Part shown: positions 43,778 through 56,868 of the stretch, in pieces
Numbering within the stretch: position 1 is the stretch's first letter
How the letters are laid out: every line of letters begins with the position of its first letter
Source: Cystobasidium ongulense
Taxonomy: Eukaryota > Basidiomycota > Cystobasidiomycetes > Cystobasidiales > Cystobasidiaceae
NCBI GenBank assembly: GCA_022835595.1
Contig: BQUP01000001.1
Span: forward strand, 3,086,688-3,150,687
Length of the DNA stretch: 64,000 bases
Direction of reading: 5' to 3'
Position numbers and translations under genes: made by a program
Notes under the pieces: generated by a model
The model's database searches: none
Seen by the model: only the letters and a program-made list of their open reading frames with translations
Told to the model about the DNA's origin: nothing

Positions 43778-46700
43778 TTACCACAAACCGGACAGCTCGT
43801 CTGCAATCTGTAGCACATTCCTAACTTCTTGCACATCGTCCGCATTGGTGAGCCTTTGCGCGCGTCGGTTCAAGCTGTGCATGACACCCGTGAACACGCG
43901 TGGGAGGAAAGCTGCGATTTGACGCTCTGACTTGGCCCACTTGGATGCGCGTAGGCATGCTAGAATCCAGACAAGTCGTACTCTGCCATTGTCCCGGTCC
44001 AAAGTAGGTAAGTCGTTGTCGAAATCTTTGGCTAGTCGCATGCATAGAGCCAGGAAAGCGGGTGCAGTGATCCGCGGCTGCCCATCATATGGCAACACGC
44101 GATCTACGCGACTTGGCGGAGCTTCGTCTATCAGGCGCCGTAAAGGATTTGAGTTGTCCTTCAATTCGCGCAGGAACATATCCTCGTATACATTCTCTGG
44201 CGTGAGTGGTCTCTCGGGAGATGCGCTAGACCGCTCCAGCGTCGGTAAGGCATCCACTTTTCCCGGAGCAGTACCGTTGGCGGACGTTGTCTCGCGGTGC
44301 ACAAGCTGCGCAAGCTGTGTTTTTATGGTCTGCATCTCGGTTTCTAAACGTGTGCTGACTTGCTCCTGTTTCATCTGTTCGGTGAGCAAGATTTGCCTAA
44401 TCTGTTCTGCTGTGTCTACCTGCTCCGCTTGTGCAATTGTGAGACGGGCCAAGTGCCGTTCGAGCGTTCCCGATAATGCTTCCGTTATAGCAGGCCCGAG
44501 CTGACGCGAGAAGGAGCTGAAGAGGTGACTCATGGTGTCGGAGCACCGCTGAATGAGCTGTTCTTGTTGTGCGACAACTGTAGAAGACGGCGAAGAGTGA
44601 CTTGCAGAGGACGACTGCCCGATCTCCGCTAAAGCTGTGGCTATGACTGGAAGCAGATTGTCGCGGAGTTCTGACCTTATTGCGCGGGAGACGCTTTCAA
44701 AGGGATCCGCTTGCTGTTGTCGTCTAGAATTAGCCAGTGGCAGTATGGTGTCAGTGAGTGTGATGCTGTCCGAAGCAGCAAAGTGCTGAGAGCCAAGCCT
44801 TACAATGATGCAATATCTCTGGAAAATTGCAAGTACCTAGCCTCCTGCTGTTGCTGCTGAGAGGCAAGCATCTGGGCGAAGAAGCGATTCTGTTCAGCGA
44901 AATGCTGTTGAAAGGTGTCCATCATATTTTCGCTGCGGGTTTCGGTAGCGTCTGTCTCCAGTATACTGTTCTTATGCACTAGACTGGCAATTGGAACGGG
45001 TAATGAAGGCGCTACACTACTTTTCAACGCCTCAGCATCTTTCATCACGGTCTCTTCAGCCTTCTCCAATTTCTTCACGGAGTCGTCGAATAGTTGGAGG
45101 AAATCGTTGTCGGGTCGAGGTGATGCACCGTTGACCTTCTCACCCACTGTTTCAACAATGGGTTGCACTGTAGCTGGGGACTGCGGCTGGGTTTGTCTCG
45201 AGCCGTCGAACAATTCCGAACGGTGGCTTATTTGTTCAAATCCATCTGCGTGGAGGTAGAAGACTCCGGGACGCTCACTGAGCTCTGCAGTGACCATCTG
45301 TAGCACATGATTTGTTGTAGTAATCGAAGTAACATCCACGAAGTGGGGTATCTGATTGAGACCCAGGCCAGATTGTCGACGATCTGAGTCTGATGCCATG
45401 GTGGCACACCACTGTGAAAAATCGGATGGATTGCTAGCCAACGATGTGGCTTGTGGTAAGTTAAACTTGACAGAGTGTATCAGACTATCCGTAGACTGAG
45501 CTACGAGGAGGGCTGTGTAACCCGATAGCACACTGGTACGACCGAACCCTTGTTGGCTTTCTGAACGTTCGTTTGTTTGTTTAGTGTTGACACGTAGACG
45601 GGAAGTAGGTCCCTGCAGGCTTCTGAGGTCGTAGAGATCGACAACGAGTCCTTTTTGTAGAGTTACTAGCATTGATGAAGGATAGGTATTGGGTCGACTC
45701 TGCAGCAATTCGACTTGACAGACGGGTCCAAGTTCTTCGGAGATTTTGCCAAGTCTGCTGTAATACGACTGTTGCGTAGTGCTTTCGTAAATAGCAAGAT
45801 GGTTATGAGTAGAAATGCCTGCCAAGATGGACCCGCTCGGGCTCCAGGTCGCGACCGCTACAGGCTGCAAAATGCTCGTCAGAACTTAGTATACATCATA
45901 AGAAAGGCTTCTACTCACCGCTTGAAGCTTCAATATCGACAGCTGATCCATTGCTGTCCCGCCAAGGGGGATAATAGAAGAGGCCTCCTCCGCTTCCGTA
46001 TCGACATTAACGAGATATACACTTGGGCTGTTTGAGATAGTGAATGCTAATTGATTAGGATTTGAGGGATTGAACTTGACCGAGTTGACATCGTTTTTGC
46101 CCTCCATGGATACTTGATAAATTATCATATTTGTCGCGTCATCGCCGACAAAGCTTGAGGGAATTTGCCATACTTTGAGTTCGTTGCGGTGACAGGTCGC
46201 CAGTCTGCGAACTTTCTCGCCATTGCTGCTTGATGTAAGTTCTTCACTCAAATCCATGTCAGAAACGAGACCGCTGTGGAGCTTCTTGATGAGTCGTGCA
46301 CCAGTGTCGGGATCGATAATGCGGACCCTTCCACCGCGTGTACCGTATCCTATCAGACCATTGACTGCGATTTGTTTGCCTTTCGTGTACTGATTCGGAG
46401 AGGAAAAGCGTGATATCGGTACGCGATCAACCACATATTCCTCGCCTACATCGGGTGGTGAAAGTGTCTCAACGGTGAGCTCGTGTAGCGGTTCAAGAGC
46501 TTCTTTTGTTTCCGGCCCGTTGGTCTCCACAGGTACTGTATTTTGTGACTCCATCTCAGTCTGAATATCATTTGCAGCAGGATTGTATTGCTTGTCTACT
46601 TCAAAAGTTGGCATCGTATGGATTAGAAGCGAATCGGGAGTTCCTTCTTCTACATATGCAGAATTTGGCTTTTTAAGCGAATCTAGTAATGTGTTGTTGC

Positions 46701-47388
46701 CATTATGTCGGACTTCAGATTGAGAGAAGGTGTCGTCCACGCCTTCTGCATCAGTTGCACGCATATTATCGAACATAGATTCTTCCTGTGGCGTCGCTGC
46801 CACTAGGGGAGACAGTGCAACGTTGCTGTCACTTCTTGGGAGTGCACTACTGGCAGTGATATCTTTTTGCGCATCATTCATAGGAGCTGTTTCCTCTCTG
46901 TAATCGTTCTGCGCCAGGTCCCCGATTTCGGCGGCAACGGCGCTGGGTGATGCAAACCCAGCTTCTTGAGCAGGCGGAGACCGGACGTTGAGCATTGAGA
47001 GTAGCAGGTTGCGGCCTTGTGAGTTACTTAGTAGAGGAGACGACAGGGACGTGATGGTGTTCGAAGTGGGATTTGCCGGGCTAGCGGTGGAAGCTTGAAA
47101 TTGCGAGGTACTCTGCCTCTCTGCATTACTGACAGCTGAAGGGCTAATGTTCGAATTGGGTGGAGCATTGCCGCGAAGGGAGCTAAAGAGGGCTTCAAGG
47201 GTCTCTTGCCCTGTTGGAGTTGCTTCTCGGGAACGTGCTGAGCGAGACGCGGGCTTGCTGGCATTCGCGGACGTAACAAGCTGATCTTCGGCCTGGCCTT
47301 CGAGACCAGGATGGCGAGGTGAAGACGACCCAAGTGCACCACCTCGCATCAGGAGGTTGAGCAGGTCTGCCGATCCAGAGTACGCCAT
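43778..47388 (-). CDS. EDC4-like WD40 scaffold protein of mRNA decapping bodies
   Basis: A protein of about 1,180 residues in at least three exons, starting at ATG 47388 (MAYSGSADLLNLLMRGGALG). A long Ser/Asn/Pro-rich N-terminus precedes a WD40-like part: QIAVNGLIGYGTRGGRVRII, DVNSVKFNPSNPNQLAFTIS and, after an intron near 45870, AVATWSPSGSILAGISTHNH. A linker with Gln-rich helices (QHFAEQNRFFAQMLASQQQQ) leads to a C-terminal helical domain (LARLTIAQAEQVDTAEQIRQ, LRLVWILACLRASKWAKSER-like). This order, with the C-terminal alpha domain, is that of EDC4/Ge-1 and fission yeast Pdc1, which hold decapping factors in P-bodies. The assignment rests on architecture and partial motifs rather than a strong signature. 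Confidence 0.68.
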
Positions 47389-48015
47389 CAGATGCTGTGC
47401 AGACTTTTGCAAGAAGGCGAATAGGTGCGGTGGAGAGAAGAAGCATGAAGAGACTACGTTGGACAAGCACCACCATCAAGGTGATCGAGAGCTGCGAAAC
47501 TTGAGGTGCAGGTAAGAAGCATGCAAGACGATGCTCGTTCGGCACGATTGTTTGGTCTGCCTCTGAATTCTAGTTGCGGTCTGAGTGCATGGCAATGGTT
47601 ATGACCTTCTTGCTCGCGAGCTTCGTCCGGCAGTGGCTGCGGGAAAGAGACGGCCTCCTTCATCAATGCTCGTTCCTGATGTGTTGAGCTTCACGGAGTA
47701 ATAGATGCATTGTACACATGCTACTGTCTTACTCTATGAGCTGGTACATATACATGTTTTTCGACGCTGTAATTTCACGTGATCACTTTGGTCAGTGAGT
47801 CAATCGCGCTGGACGGTCTTCTCCTCCATGCTGCTTTACACCAACTGTGCAGACCACGCATAGTAGCACGGTATTGGCCACAGACTGACTCACTTCACCG
47901 CAAGATGCTGCTCTCGCTGTAGGAAATGAAACACCTCTCTTCGCAGCGCTCGAAGAGGCAGTTCAGCGCAAGTTTTGAAGAAGGCTGCCGCTGGAGGCGC
48001 ACGTAGGACGCCATC
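47389..48015. promoter_or_regulatory. Divergent promoter between the EDC4-like and RS-rich genes
   Basis: 627 bp between head-to-head starts. It contains the palindrome TCACGTGA at 47775-47782, an E-box/CACGTG element recognised by bHLH factors such as Cbf1. No other gene is supported. Confidence 0.45.
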
Positions 48016-50062
48016 ATGGACGGGGCGATGATGAAGAGCGCCTGGGCGCGCTTGCAAGATTGTGAGTCGTCGTATCCTTGCCACTGCTTGTACTCCCATC
48101 TCTAATTGCAGCTCTTCTTGACCAGTTATCTGCAAAGCCACAGACACAAAATATCCCGCTCAGCGCTACAGCTTCAACTGGGATCAGAGCTCTGGCAACG
48201 CGTCTTTGAAGATACTGGGCAAGACTTATCGCTATACATCCTCTTCTGAGGTCAGTAATCTACTCTGTGTGATACAGAGCATCCTGATATGCTCAAAGCC
48301 ACTGTTTTGTTTCTGACAGGCCGCCGGCAAAGAGGGATGTGCTCGTGAGGGTCTCTCCCAAGGACTGCTTTTCACCATTGTCGAACAAGCCGATCCACCC
48401 GCTGGAAAAGCTTCAGAACTAAAGAAACTCGCAGCTGGATATGCCAATCTCAACCGCCTTCCTACTATGGAAGAGCTGTATCCCACAGCAAACGGCTTCC
48501 ATCCTTCCCCTCTTCCGATGAACACATACTCGTCAACAATGCCACACTCTGTCTCATACAATGGTCCGCTGCCTCACATCCCTTCTCTTGCCCTTCCGTC
48601 TCCAAATACAGCGAAAGAGCGTCTTCAAGTCTTCATTGCAGACATCTTTGGGCAGTCAAGCCCGCTATTTGACCAGATTGACTTTATTCAAGCAAAAGCG
48701 GGAGCAAGCCCATGGAGTATCATCCTATGCCAACGGGAATATACTAGTCAGTACATATATCGAGACAAGGATGATGGTCAAGAAGCTGCAGTTCGGGTTG
48801 CTCTAGAAAAAGGTGCCCTGTCGGTGCTACTGAAGGAGCACGAGCCACAGCAACAGTATCATGCCGCTGCTATCGATCTTATAGCCAAATTTAGCCACCC
48901 TCTGGGCTTGTATACTTTGCCTACGCCAATTGGCAAGAATCCAGGTTCTCGTACACCTATTCCCGGTCAAGCAGGAAGTGCAACGCCGTCTTACATGCCG
49001 ATGAACAATGGTGCCGCTTCCCCATACCATTCTGGCGTATCATTACCTCCGATGTCGCCATATCACGTAGCTGCCGTACCCATGTCACCCTATCATAGTG
49101 GGTACATGTCTGATGCCATGTACGCTTCGGCAAGCGGAAGGACCAGTCCAGGTTACGACATGCGCGGCCGAAGCTCTTCAAGACGACATAATAGTCGTTC
49201 TCGGTCGAAGAAACAGTCCTCTTCAAAGCACAGATCATCTTCGAAACACAGATCCTCTTCGAAACATAGATCATCTTCGAAACACCGAAGCAAAAGTAAA
49301 AGCCGGCATCGCAGTAAAGCACGACGAGAGCGAAGCAGCAGCACGTCTTCGGAGACTTCTGACAGATCAGCGTCTCATGCTGAACCTGGTCAGGAAGAAG
49401 ACAGTGATGGTCAATACAAAAGGGGAGACAAGCGAAAACGTCGAAGACTACGCTCGGGTGAGGAAAGAGGTGCACAAAGGGACAGACGGCGGCGAAGCAG
49501 ATCGGAAGAGGATTCGCATACCGATGTGCCAGAGCGCAAGAGTAGGTCGTGGCGAGAAGAGCAAAGGCGTGAGGAGACGCTAGCCGACCCTCAACACAAG
49601 TCAATAACAGAGAAGGCCATGGCAAGTACTGCCTGTAATGAAGTCATTCCTCCAGTGATTAACCCATCCGAGCGCGACTTCAATCAAGACCTATCGCAAT
49701 ACCTGGACTATCTACTCGACCATCTGGAACCCGAAAAGCCTTCTATATTAGAAACAGCTATACAAGTCAAAGAAGAGTCCCCAGAGCCTTCTCTGGTGGT
49801 GCCGAGTGCCTTGCCAGTCAACGGATACCGGCGAGATCCAGCTGGACACCATGCTGGACTTCTCAGACAGCTAGACTCTGGTAATCGTCAGAAGCTTGAG
49901 CTTATTAGAGAAGCGTGTGCAATGGCAGTATCGATGCAGAATATCCGGCAAGCAGCAGCCGCGGACGAGGGAATGGGCGAGGAGCAGGATATGATCATCA
50001 TGCCAAGGGCATGGGTACAGGAGACGATGGAGTTGCTTAGAGAATCGGTAGGATTCCATTGA
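48016..50062 (+). CDS. RS-rich protein of unknown function
   Basis: About 620 residues in three exons. The ATG at 48016 gives MDGAMMKSAWARLQDF; GT-AG introns join DTKYPAQRYSFNWDQSSG and GKTYRYTSSSE to AAGKEGCAREGLSQGLLFTI. The N-terminal third looks folded (KLAAGYANLNRLPTMEELYP, KERLQVFIADIFGQSSPLFD). The middle is a Ser-Tyr-His-Pro repeat region, then a strongly basic RS domain: SSKHR repeated, then RSKSKSRHRSKARRERS. The C-terminus is helical and acidic. RS domains mark splicing and mRNA-processing factors, so a nuclear RNA role is likely; I do not recognise the N-terminal family. Confidence 0.7.
49217..49288 (+). repeat. 18-bp coding minisatellite, four units
   Basis: Four tandem 18-bp units, each encoding SSSKHR, differing at a few third positions. 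They lie in the RS domain of the gene at 48016-50062. Copy number is likely to vary between strains. Confidence 0.85.
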
Positions 50063-50433
50063 TGTGCGCTGTTCAAGTGATGGGTAGGTACTTCGCGTCG
50101 GTGCCAGCTGAAACGCCTGTGGAACTGTCACTGGCAGGTACCCCTTCAAGCATGTCACTGGCAAGAGGAAGAGAAAGGGGTGTATATTATATTGTGTATC
50201 AGCAGTGCGACAAGCAAACATGTAGCAGCAAAGCTATGTAGTAGTGTAGGTAGAAGTAGAAGTAGTTTGGAGGTGTGGTGCCGGCAGTCTGAGGCCGCGA
50301 TCGGGTCAAATTAAATTGCACCTTTTTCTGCCTTGCCGCTGCTTTTTCGGCTTTTGCTCCCTCAACCCGCTGTTTGACCGTCGAATCCCACTTGACTCTG
50401 CTCATACACACGACAACCGTCTTATCATCGACC

Positions 50434-52461
50434 ATGTCTGCTCCTGCCTCCACCCACGTCAATGCCACCAAGGCTCTCCCGTACGTGGTCCTGCTCCGAA
50501 AGGCTGGGATGCCATGCTGGGTAAAAGGCTGATCCGAGCAACCACCCGTTTGCTGCATCCATGGTCAACACAACAGAGAGGGACACTTTCTCTTCACCAG
50601 TGGTGCGTCAGACATGCCTTGAAGCGGGCGACGAGCTGCGAGAACGCACGCGCACCCGCTTGCCTGCTACTTCTGCCCAAGCTAACCTTTGTGCTCGCTT
50701 GTTTCCTTTTTCCCTCGTCGGTCGCTGCGCTCTAATGTGGCTTGTTCACAATAGAATCTGTTGGAGAAGGTCACCCAGGTGTGTACTACCTTCACTGCTA
50801 GAGCCACTGTCTCGCCTCTACACCTCGCTGACTTTTTTCTGCTACTTCCGTTCTCAGACAAGATTGCCGATCAGGTCCGCCCTTTTTCCACACGGGCACA
50901 CGTTCAGCAGTGCATATTGAAACTCACATTTGCGATAAATACCAGGTCTCTGACGCAATCCTCGACGCATGCCTCAAGGATGACCCTTGGTCAAAGGTCG
51001 CTTGCGAGACTGCTACAAAGACCGGTATGGTGAGTCGCAGCCACGATTCAAGTGGACGAGTCTAGTACCTTTGCTAAGTGCTTGCAATTTACCATTGTAC
51101 AATCATACAGATCATGGTCTTTGGAGAAATCACCACCCGTTCTCCTCTCGACTACCAGAAAATCATCCGTGACACTGTCAAGCAGATCGGCTACGACCAC
51201 TCTGACAAGGGTTTCGACTACAAGAGTGAGCTGAACAATTTTGTTTGTTGTCGCTACAAACGCGACACTCATTGATGTGTCACTTCAGCATGCAATGTCC
51301 TTGTTGCCATCGAACAGCAGTCGCCCGATATCGCCCAGGGTCTTGACCACGGTGACCTAGAGAACCATGGTGCTGGTGATCAGGGTATCATGTTCGGATA
51401 TGCTACCGAGTGAGTTAAATTTGGGTTTCGGTTTGCTTAATGTGAACTGTTACCGAAGCTGACCATACTGCTGCAATCAGTGAGACCAAAGAATACATGC
51501 CTCTAACCTTGGTCTTGGCTCACGCCTTGAACAAGAAGATGGCTGACGAGAGACGAAACGGCAACCTCGGCTGGCTACGACCTGACGTGAGTGTGGGATG
51601 GATAGTATTTCTGTGGATCTGGCTAACCACCTTTTGCAATTCCTCGTGCAGTCCAAGACCCAGGTCACCATTCAATACAAGAAGGACACCGATGGAACCG
51701 GCGCTGTCATTCCCGTTCGCGTAGATACCGTCGTCATCTCAACTCAGCACGCTGAGGAAATCACAACTGAAGATCTACGATCCGAGCTATTAGAGAAGAT
51801 TGTCAAGAGCGTCATTCCCGCCAATCTCCTCGACCAGGACACCGTTTACCACATGCAGCCTTCCGGACGATTCGTCATTGGTGGACCTCAGGGAGATGCC
51901 GGTCTGACTGGACGAAAGATTATCGTTGACTCGTACGGTGGATGGGGTGCCCACGGTGGTGGTGCTTTCTCTGGTGAGTCGAATTGCCCACCGGAGAAAG
52001 ACGTGCACGGGAAAGGGCCAGATGCTAACGTTATGCCCTTACTTCGCAGGTAAGGATTGGTCCAAGGTTGATCGATCCGGAGCATACGCTGCACGATGGA
52101 TCGCCAAGTCCCTCCTGGCTGCTGGCCTCGCCCGACGAGCGCTTGTTCAGCTCTCGTACGCCATTGGTGTCGCCGAGCCGCTCTCTATCTTCGTCGACTC
52201 ATACGGCACTGGAAAAGGAAAGACCGATGCCGAGCTCGTCGAAATCATCCGCAAGAACTGGGACTTACGTCCCGGTGCTCTAGGTAAGCTGCATTCAAAC
52301 CTGCTTTCACATGCTCATACTGACCTTGTGATTTCCTACTTAATCTGCCAACAGTCAAGGAGCTCGACCTTCAGCGACCTATTTATGCACAAACCGCGTC
52401 ATACGGTCACTTCGGTAACCCAGACTACCCATGGGAGAAGCCCAAGACCCTCAAGTTCTAA
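50434..52461 (+). CDS. S-adenosylmethionine synthetase
   Basis: Makes S-adenosylmethionine from methionine and ATP, in the cytosol. About 390 residues in about nine exons. Start ATG 50434 ([15 protein letters not shown]). A small exon gives GHFLFTS, joined to ESVGEGHPD, then KIADQ and [20 protein letters not shown]; these are the methionine- and ATP-binding motifs. Next come [48 protein letters not shown], and the P-loop-like [15 protein letters not shown] with the Lys-Asp metal/ATP site. The end is [20 protein letters not shown]. All conserved catalytic segments are intact. Introns between the first four exons are short and the first exon border is less certain than the rest. Confidence 0.95.
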
Positions 52462-53299
52462 ATCATGTAGCAGAATTATCTCACATGCAACGTTTCGAGG
52501 TTCAACACCATAAATGAAGACCCTCCGCCATGCCAATATTTCAAGTACCCTCTTCTTTACTTTCGCAGTATTTCTCTTTCCAGTCGCATACCACGAATCT
52601 TGGACACGCAGTCCCCTCCCTACCAACCAAAATAAAAGCTCGCGCAGTGTAGAGTGAGCAAAACATAGAGACAGATTTTAGTCTGAGCCACACATTGTAT
52701 TAGCACAGCTACCATTTAGAGGCTTGCTTCACACAGCCGAATGAAATAAACAATCAAAAAACGGCGTCAACCGCATCATAAAACCAACTTTCCTTGACCT
52801 TTGCACACGAAACCAGGATACTTTTTCTTGCGATCAGCTGGTGATGCTCGCTCTGCCAGAAGTATAAGTATTACTGCAGCCGATGCTTTCAGCTTGGCGC
52901 GAGTGGCGTTTCAAGGGCTTTCTGGGGCTGAACGCCTGTGACGGTAGCTGGTGGACACCCGCGATGGTCACTCTCGTTGTATTGGTTTCTGGTACGCGGA
53001 TAATATGTGCAGACGGTGCAGATGTCACAGGATTCGGGGCTCATTCGATATAGCTCAAGATATGTCATTAGATCCGAGTGCGCTGGACTTTTTGTTCATA
53101 CCAACTCAGTCGAAGTGGCAAAAGTATGATCTGGCTGGCCAAAGCTGTGCAACCAAAGCGAGGCTGCGCGTCCGACGTCCACGCACGTCCTTACCATGCA
53201 AGCTGTTCTGCATCGCTGCTGTCTTTCTCCTGCCATGACTCTTCAACCCAACCACATCCCCACGGCCGGCCGTAACTGCTCTGGCCAGTCGAAGTGAAG
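52462..53299. other. Intergenic region, no supported gene
   Basis: About 840 bp between the SAM synthetase stop and the J-protein start. A frame at 52951-53238 has no start context, splice support or recognisable motif. Confidence 0.5.
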
Positions 53300-54733
53300 A
53301 TGCCTGGCAGCCTGCTTAATCTCGACAATGCCTATGATGACGGCCCTATGTTCCGCTCGCCTGCGCGTTTGACTGGGAGTGCACGCAGTACACCTCGACC
53401 TGCGTCATCGCCGCCTCTCATGCTCTTGGACAGGCCATCTTACCTCGGAGACCAGGGCATCGAACGCATGCGCTCGCCGCTTCAACAGCCAGCACCCCCA
53501 AGCCCGTTTCAGCCTCGAATATCTCCACCTAGGTACACGTCTACACAAGAATCTGACAACGCAAACACCTTTCCTGTCAACCCAAGAACACCTTATGAGG
53601 TCTTGGGTGTATCTGAATATGCTACACAGGAAGAGATCAAGAGGGCTTACAAGAAGCTTGCCCTTGCTCATCATCCCGATAGGTGTCATGGTACCGAGAA
53701 TGAAGTCGAGGAAGCCACACGGCGCTTCAAGCTCATCGCGGAAGCTTACGCTATACTAGGCATTCGTGAGCTTCTGATTCTGTTCCAACCGTCAAAGTTT
53801 CATCCGCTGACAGCTTTTACGCTGACAGCCGAACGAAGGGCAGAGTACAACATCTCGAGAAAAGAACGCACAAAAGCCAAGCCTGCCTCTCCGTACGCAA
53901 CAAAACCAGCTTCGAGTCCAACTTTCACGTCCACCTTCATGCCTTCCAAGCCTGCAACATACTCTGGCTGGGGAGACAACGAAGAGGATTATCCTAACCT
54001 TCAGGACTTGCGCTACTTGGACCCTTTCTCTTTATTCAGCTCAATGTTCCCTCAATATGCCAAGTATTTCAGCGACAACCGAGGCGGACGCGGTCGGAAC
54101 TTCGAAAGGGAAGATGATGTGAATCACTATGGCCACTTTGGTCCCTCTGATAATATCGGTCGTCTCTTAAATGATCCGCTGTTGGCCCGATCCTCTACAA
54201 ATGGCCGCAAGAACAAGTCTGGTCAGTTCCGTGCCGTCACAGAGAGGCAAGAGAAAGCTCACATGGATAGGCATGGCCGCTTGGAGATTATTCAGAATCA
54301 GAGAACTATGAAAGTCAACAAGTCGGGCGGATTTACCTATTCGTCGTCTTCCTTTTCTGGCTCGTTTGGCCCCGGAGGCGGTAATATGCTGGCCGCCTTG
54401 ATGAGTGGAGGCATGTCCTTGGGGCGTGAAAGCGATGATTCTGGGATAGGATCGTCAGGCATGAAAAACATGCTGGGTATGCCTGATTGGGAGAGTGCAC
54501 TTCCTCCGCCTCGTTCCCGTAGCAGACGACAATCATTCGGTGCTCTTGAAGGCCAATTTAGACCTTTCGCTGGCCATCCTCTGTCCCCATCCAGGTCAGT
54601 CACAAGACAACCCAGTTTTAAGCCTTTTAGTCCATTCGACACTCGCCCTTCGGCATCGAGGTTTGGTGATGACTTGTCCATGGAACCGTATGACGGAGCT
54701 GGACCTTCGTTGGACAGATACGGAGGATGGTAA
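53300..54733 (+). CDS. J-domain (Hsp40, class C) co-chaperone
   Basis: A DnaJ-domain protein of about 460 residues. The ATG at 53300 gives [20 protein letters not shown] with a Pro/Ser-rich N-terminus. The J domain lies at about residues 95-165: [38 protein letters not shown] with an intact HPD motif, then [13 protein letters not shown] 63-bp intron (53766-53828), itself open and in frame, separates this from ERRAEYN; removing it gives a normal helix IV. No cysteine-rich or C-terminal substrate domain is seen; the rest is low-complexity with a [10 protein letters not shown] patch and a basic Ser-rich tail. It stimulates an Hsp70 partner; the specific process is unknown. Confidence 0.87.
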   Translation: MPGSLLNLDNAYDDGPMFRSPARLTGSARSTPRPASSPPLMLLDRPSYLGDQGIERMRSPLQQPAPPSPFQPRISPPRYTSTQESDNANTFPVNPRTPYEVLGVSEYATQEEIKRAYKKLALAHHPDRCHGTENEVEEATRRFKLIAEAYAILGIRELLILFQPSKFHPLTAFTLTAERRAEYNISRKERTKAKPASPYATKPASSPTFTSTFMPSKPATYSGWGDNEEDYPNLQDLRYLDPFSLFSSMFPQYAKYFSDNRGGRGRNFEREDDVNHYGHFGPSDNIGRLLNDPLLARSSTNGRKNKSGQFRAVTERQEKAHMDRHGRLEIIQNQRTMKVNKSGGFTYSSSSFSGSFGPGGGNMLAALMSGGMSLGRESDDSGIGSSGMKNMLGMPDWESALPPPRSRSRRQSFGALEGQFRPFAGHPLSPSRSVTRQPSFKPFSPFDTRPSASRFGDDLSMEPYDGAGPSLDRYGGW

Positions 54734-55046
54734 TCTGTAAGGAAGTATCTACCTCCACTCAAATACCCGCCGGTGGAAATGAAATCTTACACACCCCGCA
54801 AGACTGCCGATGTAGTAATTTGGTTTCAAGCCTTTGATTTCACAAATGGATCTCAGATTGAATGCGCCAGCTGCTATCAAACTGGAAAGCGCACGAATCT
54901 GCCGCTGGAATGTAATGTACGAACATTAAACTCTTTCAATTAGTATTGCCGCTTGCCGCTTGTGCCAACCCAACTTTTGCACGCACGTGCCGCAGTTGTC
55001 GCGCCAGCATGGCCAGCGTGGGTTGGTTCTCTTCGCGCCAATCCCA

Positions 55047-56728
55047 ATGAATCTCCAGCTCTTGAATCCTTTTGCACACGAGAACTTTCCAGAACGCGTG
55101 CATATCAGTATCGATGCGGGCGCGCAGTGTGTCCGCTTCAACAGCGGCAGCAGCCGTTTTGCAGGAAGTTATTTAGCAATTGGGAGAACAGATGGTTGCG
55201 TCGCAATCCTGGATCTAGCAACCAGAGCCTACCTGCGATTCCTGGAGGGCCATGTCAAAGCTGTGACCAACCTCTGGTGAGCCCTCTACATGCAGCCATT
55301 AGGTGATCCTCCTGCTCACACGCTGTCCTCATCAGCTGGTCTCGCAATTCGCGCTTCCTGATGACCGCTTCAAGAGACTGGACGGTCATTATTTGGGACC
55401 TTGCGACAGGCAGGAGGCTGCGCACCATACGATTCGATGCTCCAGTACTCTCAGCAGTACTTCATCCTCGGAACTGCAAGATTCTCGTCGTCGTGCTGCA
55501 GAATAGGACCGGCGCTACCCTAGTTGACTTGCGAGAAGAGCTGGGCGGCAGATTTGAATTGGAAGTGATAGACTCAGACAGCCTTGACGAAGCTATGCGA
55601 GGTACTGAGACTACCAGCAGTAAGAAACGCAAGTAAGTGGTCGTCTGTTGACGCTGATGCATCGGGTTATTCGTCAGCTAACCTTTGTATATCCACCCAG
55701 AGAAAACGCCACAATTGCTCGTTTCAGTCCGCGAGGCGACCTAGTTTTCGTTGGAAGCTCGCAAGGCTCGCTATACATATTTGACACGCAAACAAAACAC
55801 GTAAGCAACACTTTACTACGACGCCTACTCTTAAGCTAAGACAGTGAAAAGCTCCTTCATCAAGAAGAGGTTTCCCGCAGTTCAAGCATCAAAGGTCTGG
55901 AATTCGACAAAGCTGGCTTGTCGCTTGTTGTCAACTCGAACGACAGAATAATACGCATATACTCAATTGACGAGCTCGCCCACTACGCTAAAGCTATCCC
56001 CCAACTCCTCACCAATACCACACGTCCGCCAGAATACTTCACATTGATGCATCGCTTTCAAGACTTGGTCAATCGAACACCATGGAATACACTACGCTTC
56101 AGCAACGACGGAGAATACATAATAGGAGGAGCAGGTCACAAAGCTGCACACCAGATCTACCTTTGGGACCATAGTACTGGAAGCCTGGCCAAAATTCTGG
56201 AGGGACCGAAAGATCCGCTGGAAGATCTAGATGTGAGTCATTATCTCTTAGACAATTGAACATCTCTGATCGTCAATTCCTTACACTCAGTGGCATCCCA
56301 TAATGCCCATATGCGCTTCAGTGTCGTCAGACCAAGGTTTACTGCATATTTGGTCATCGAATATATCCGAACGATGGTCCGCATATGCCCCTGGCTTCGA
56401 AGAATTGGAGGAAAACCTAGAATATCAAGAACGCGAAGATGAATTCGACGTTGAAGATGAAAGCGAGGTCGAGAAAAGAAAGCTCGTTCAAGAAGTCTTC
56501 ATCGATATTGCCGACTCCGACGCGCCGACAAGAATTCCGCTCCCTCCTTCGCACGCTTCGAATGCCAAATTACGGACATACTTGGCGAGCAGCGATGCCT
56601 GGGCAGATTTTGAGGGCGATGGAGATGATCGTCAAGATTTTGCAGTGCCCGTGGATGTAGACCTGCAAGATTTTGATATTGAGAATTCAGATTTGGGGCA
56701 AATTGCCGAAGTGGACGCTGGACGTTGA
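55047..56728 (+). CDS. SWD1: COMPASS subunit Swd1 (RBBP5 homologue)
   Basis: A WD40 subunit of the Set1/COMPASS histone H3K4 methyltransferase, acting in the nucleus. About 500 residues in five exons. The ATG at 55047 gives MNLQLLNPFAHENFPERVHI, the hallmark N-terminus of Swd1. WD repeats follow: FAGSYLAIGRTDGCVAILDL, FLMTASRDWTVIIWDLATGR, then NATIARFSPRGDLVFVGSSQ and SLVVNSNDRIIRIYSIDE. FSNDGEYIIGGAGHKAAHQI and YLWDHSTGSL form the strongly conserved sixth repeat, then WHPIMPICASVSSDQGLLHI. The C-terminus is acidic with EFDVEDESEVEKRK, close to family members. It is convergent with the CSC1 gene, only 140 bp apart. Confidence 0.95.
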
Positions 56729-56868
56729 AAGCGCCGCTTAAATATACGTGTAGCATATGCTGTACTAATTTTATTTTACGCTTCTGATGCTGCTACATTG
56801 TGAAACTGCCGTACTACACTGTGTCGATTAACAGGTGAAGAGAGTAATTGTACAGAAGACGGAATTCA

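Noticed and set aside
43932-44504. A 190-codon plus-strand frame
   Set aside because: Antisense to the EDC4-like gene and without features of a protein family.
48957-49625. A 222-codon minus-strand frame
   Set aside because: Antisense to the RS-rich coding region; it arises from the repetitive codon pattern.
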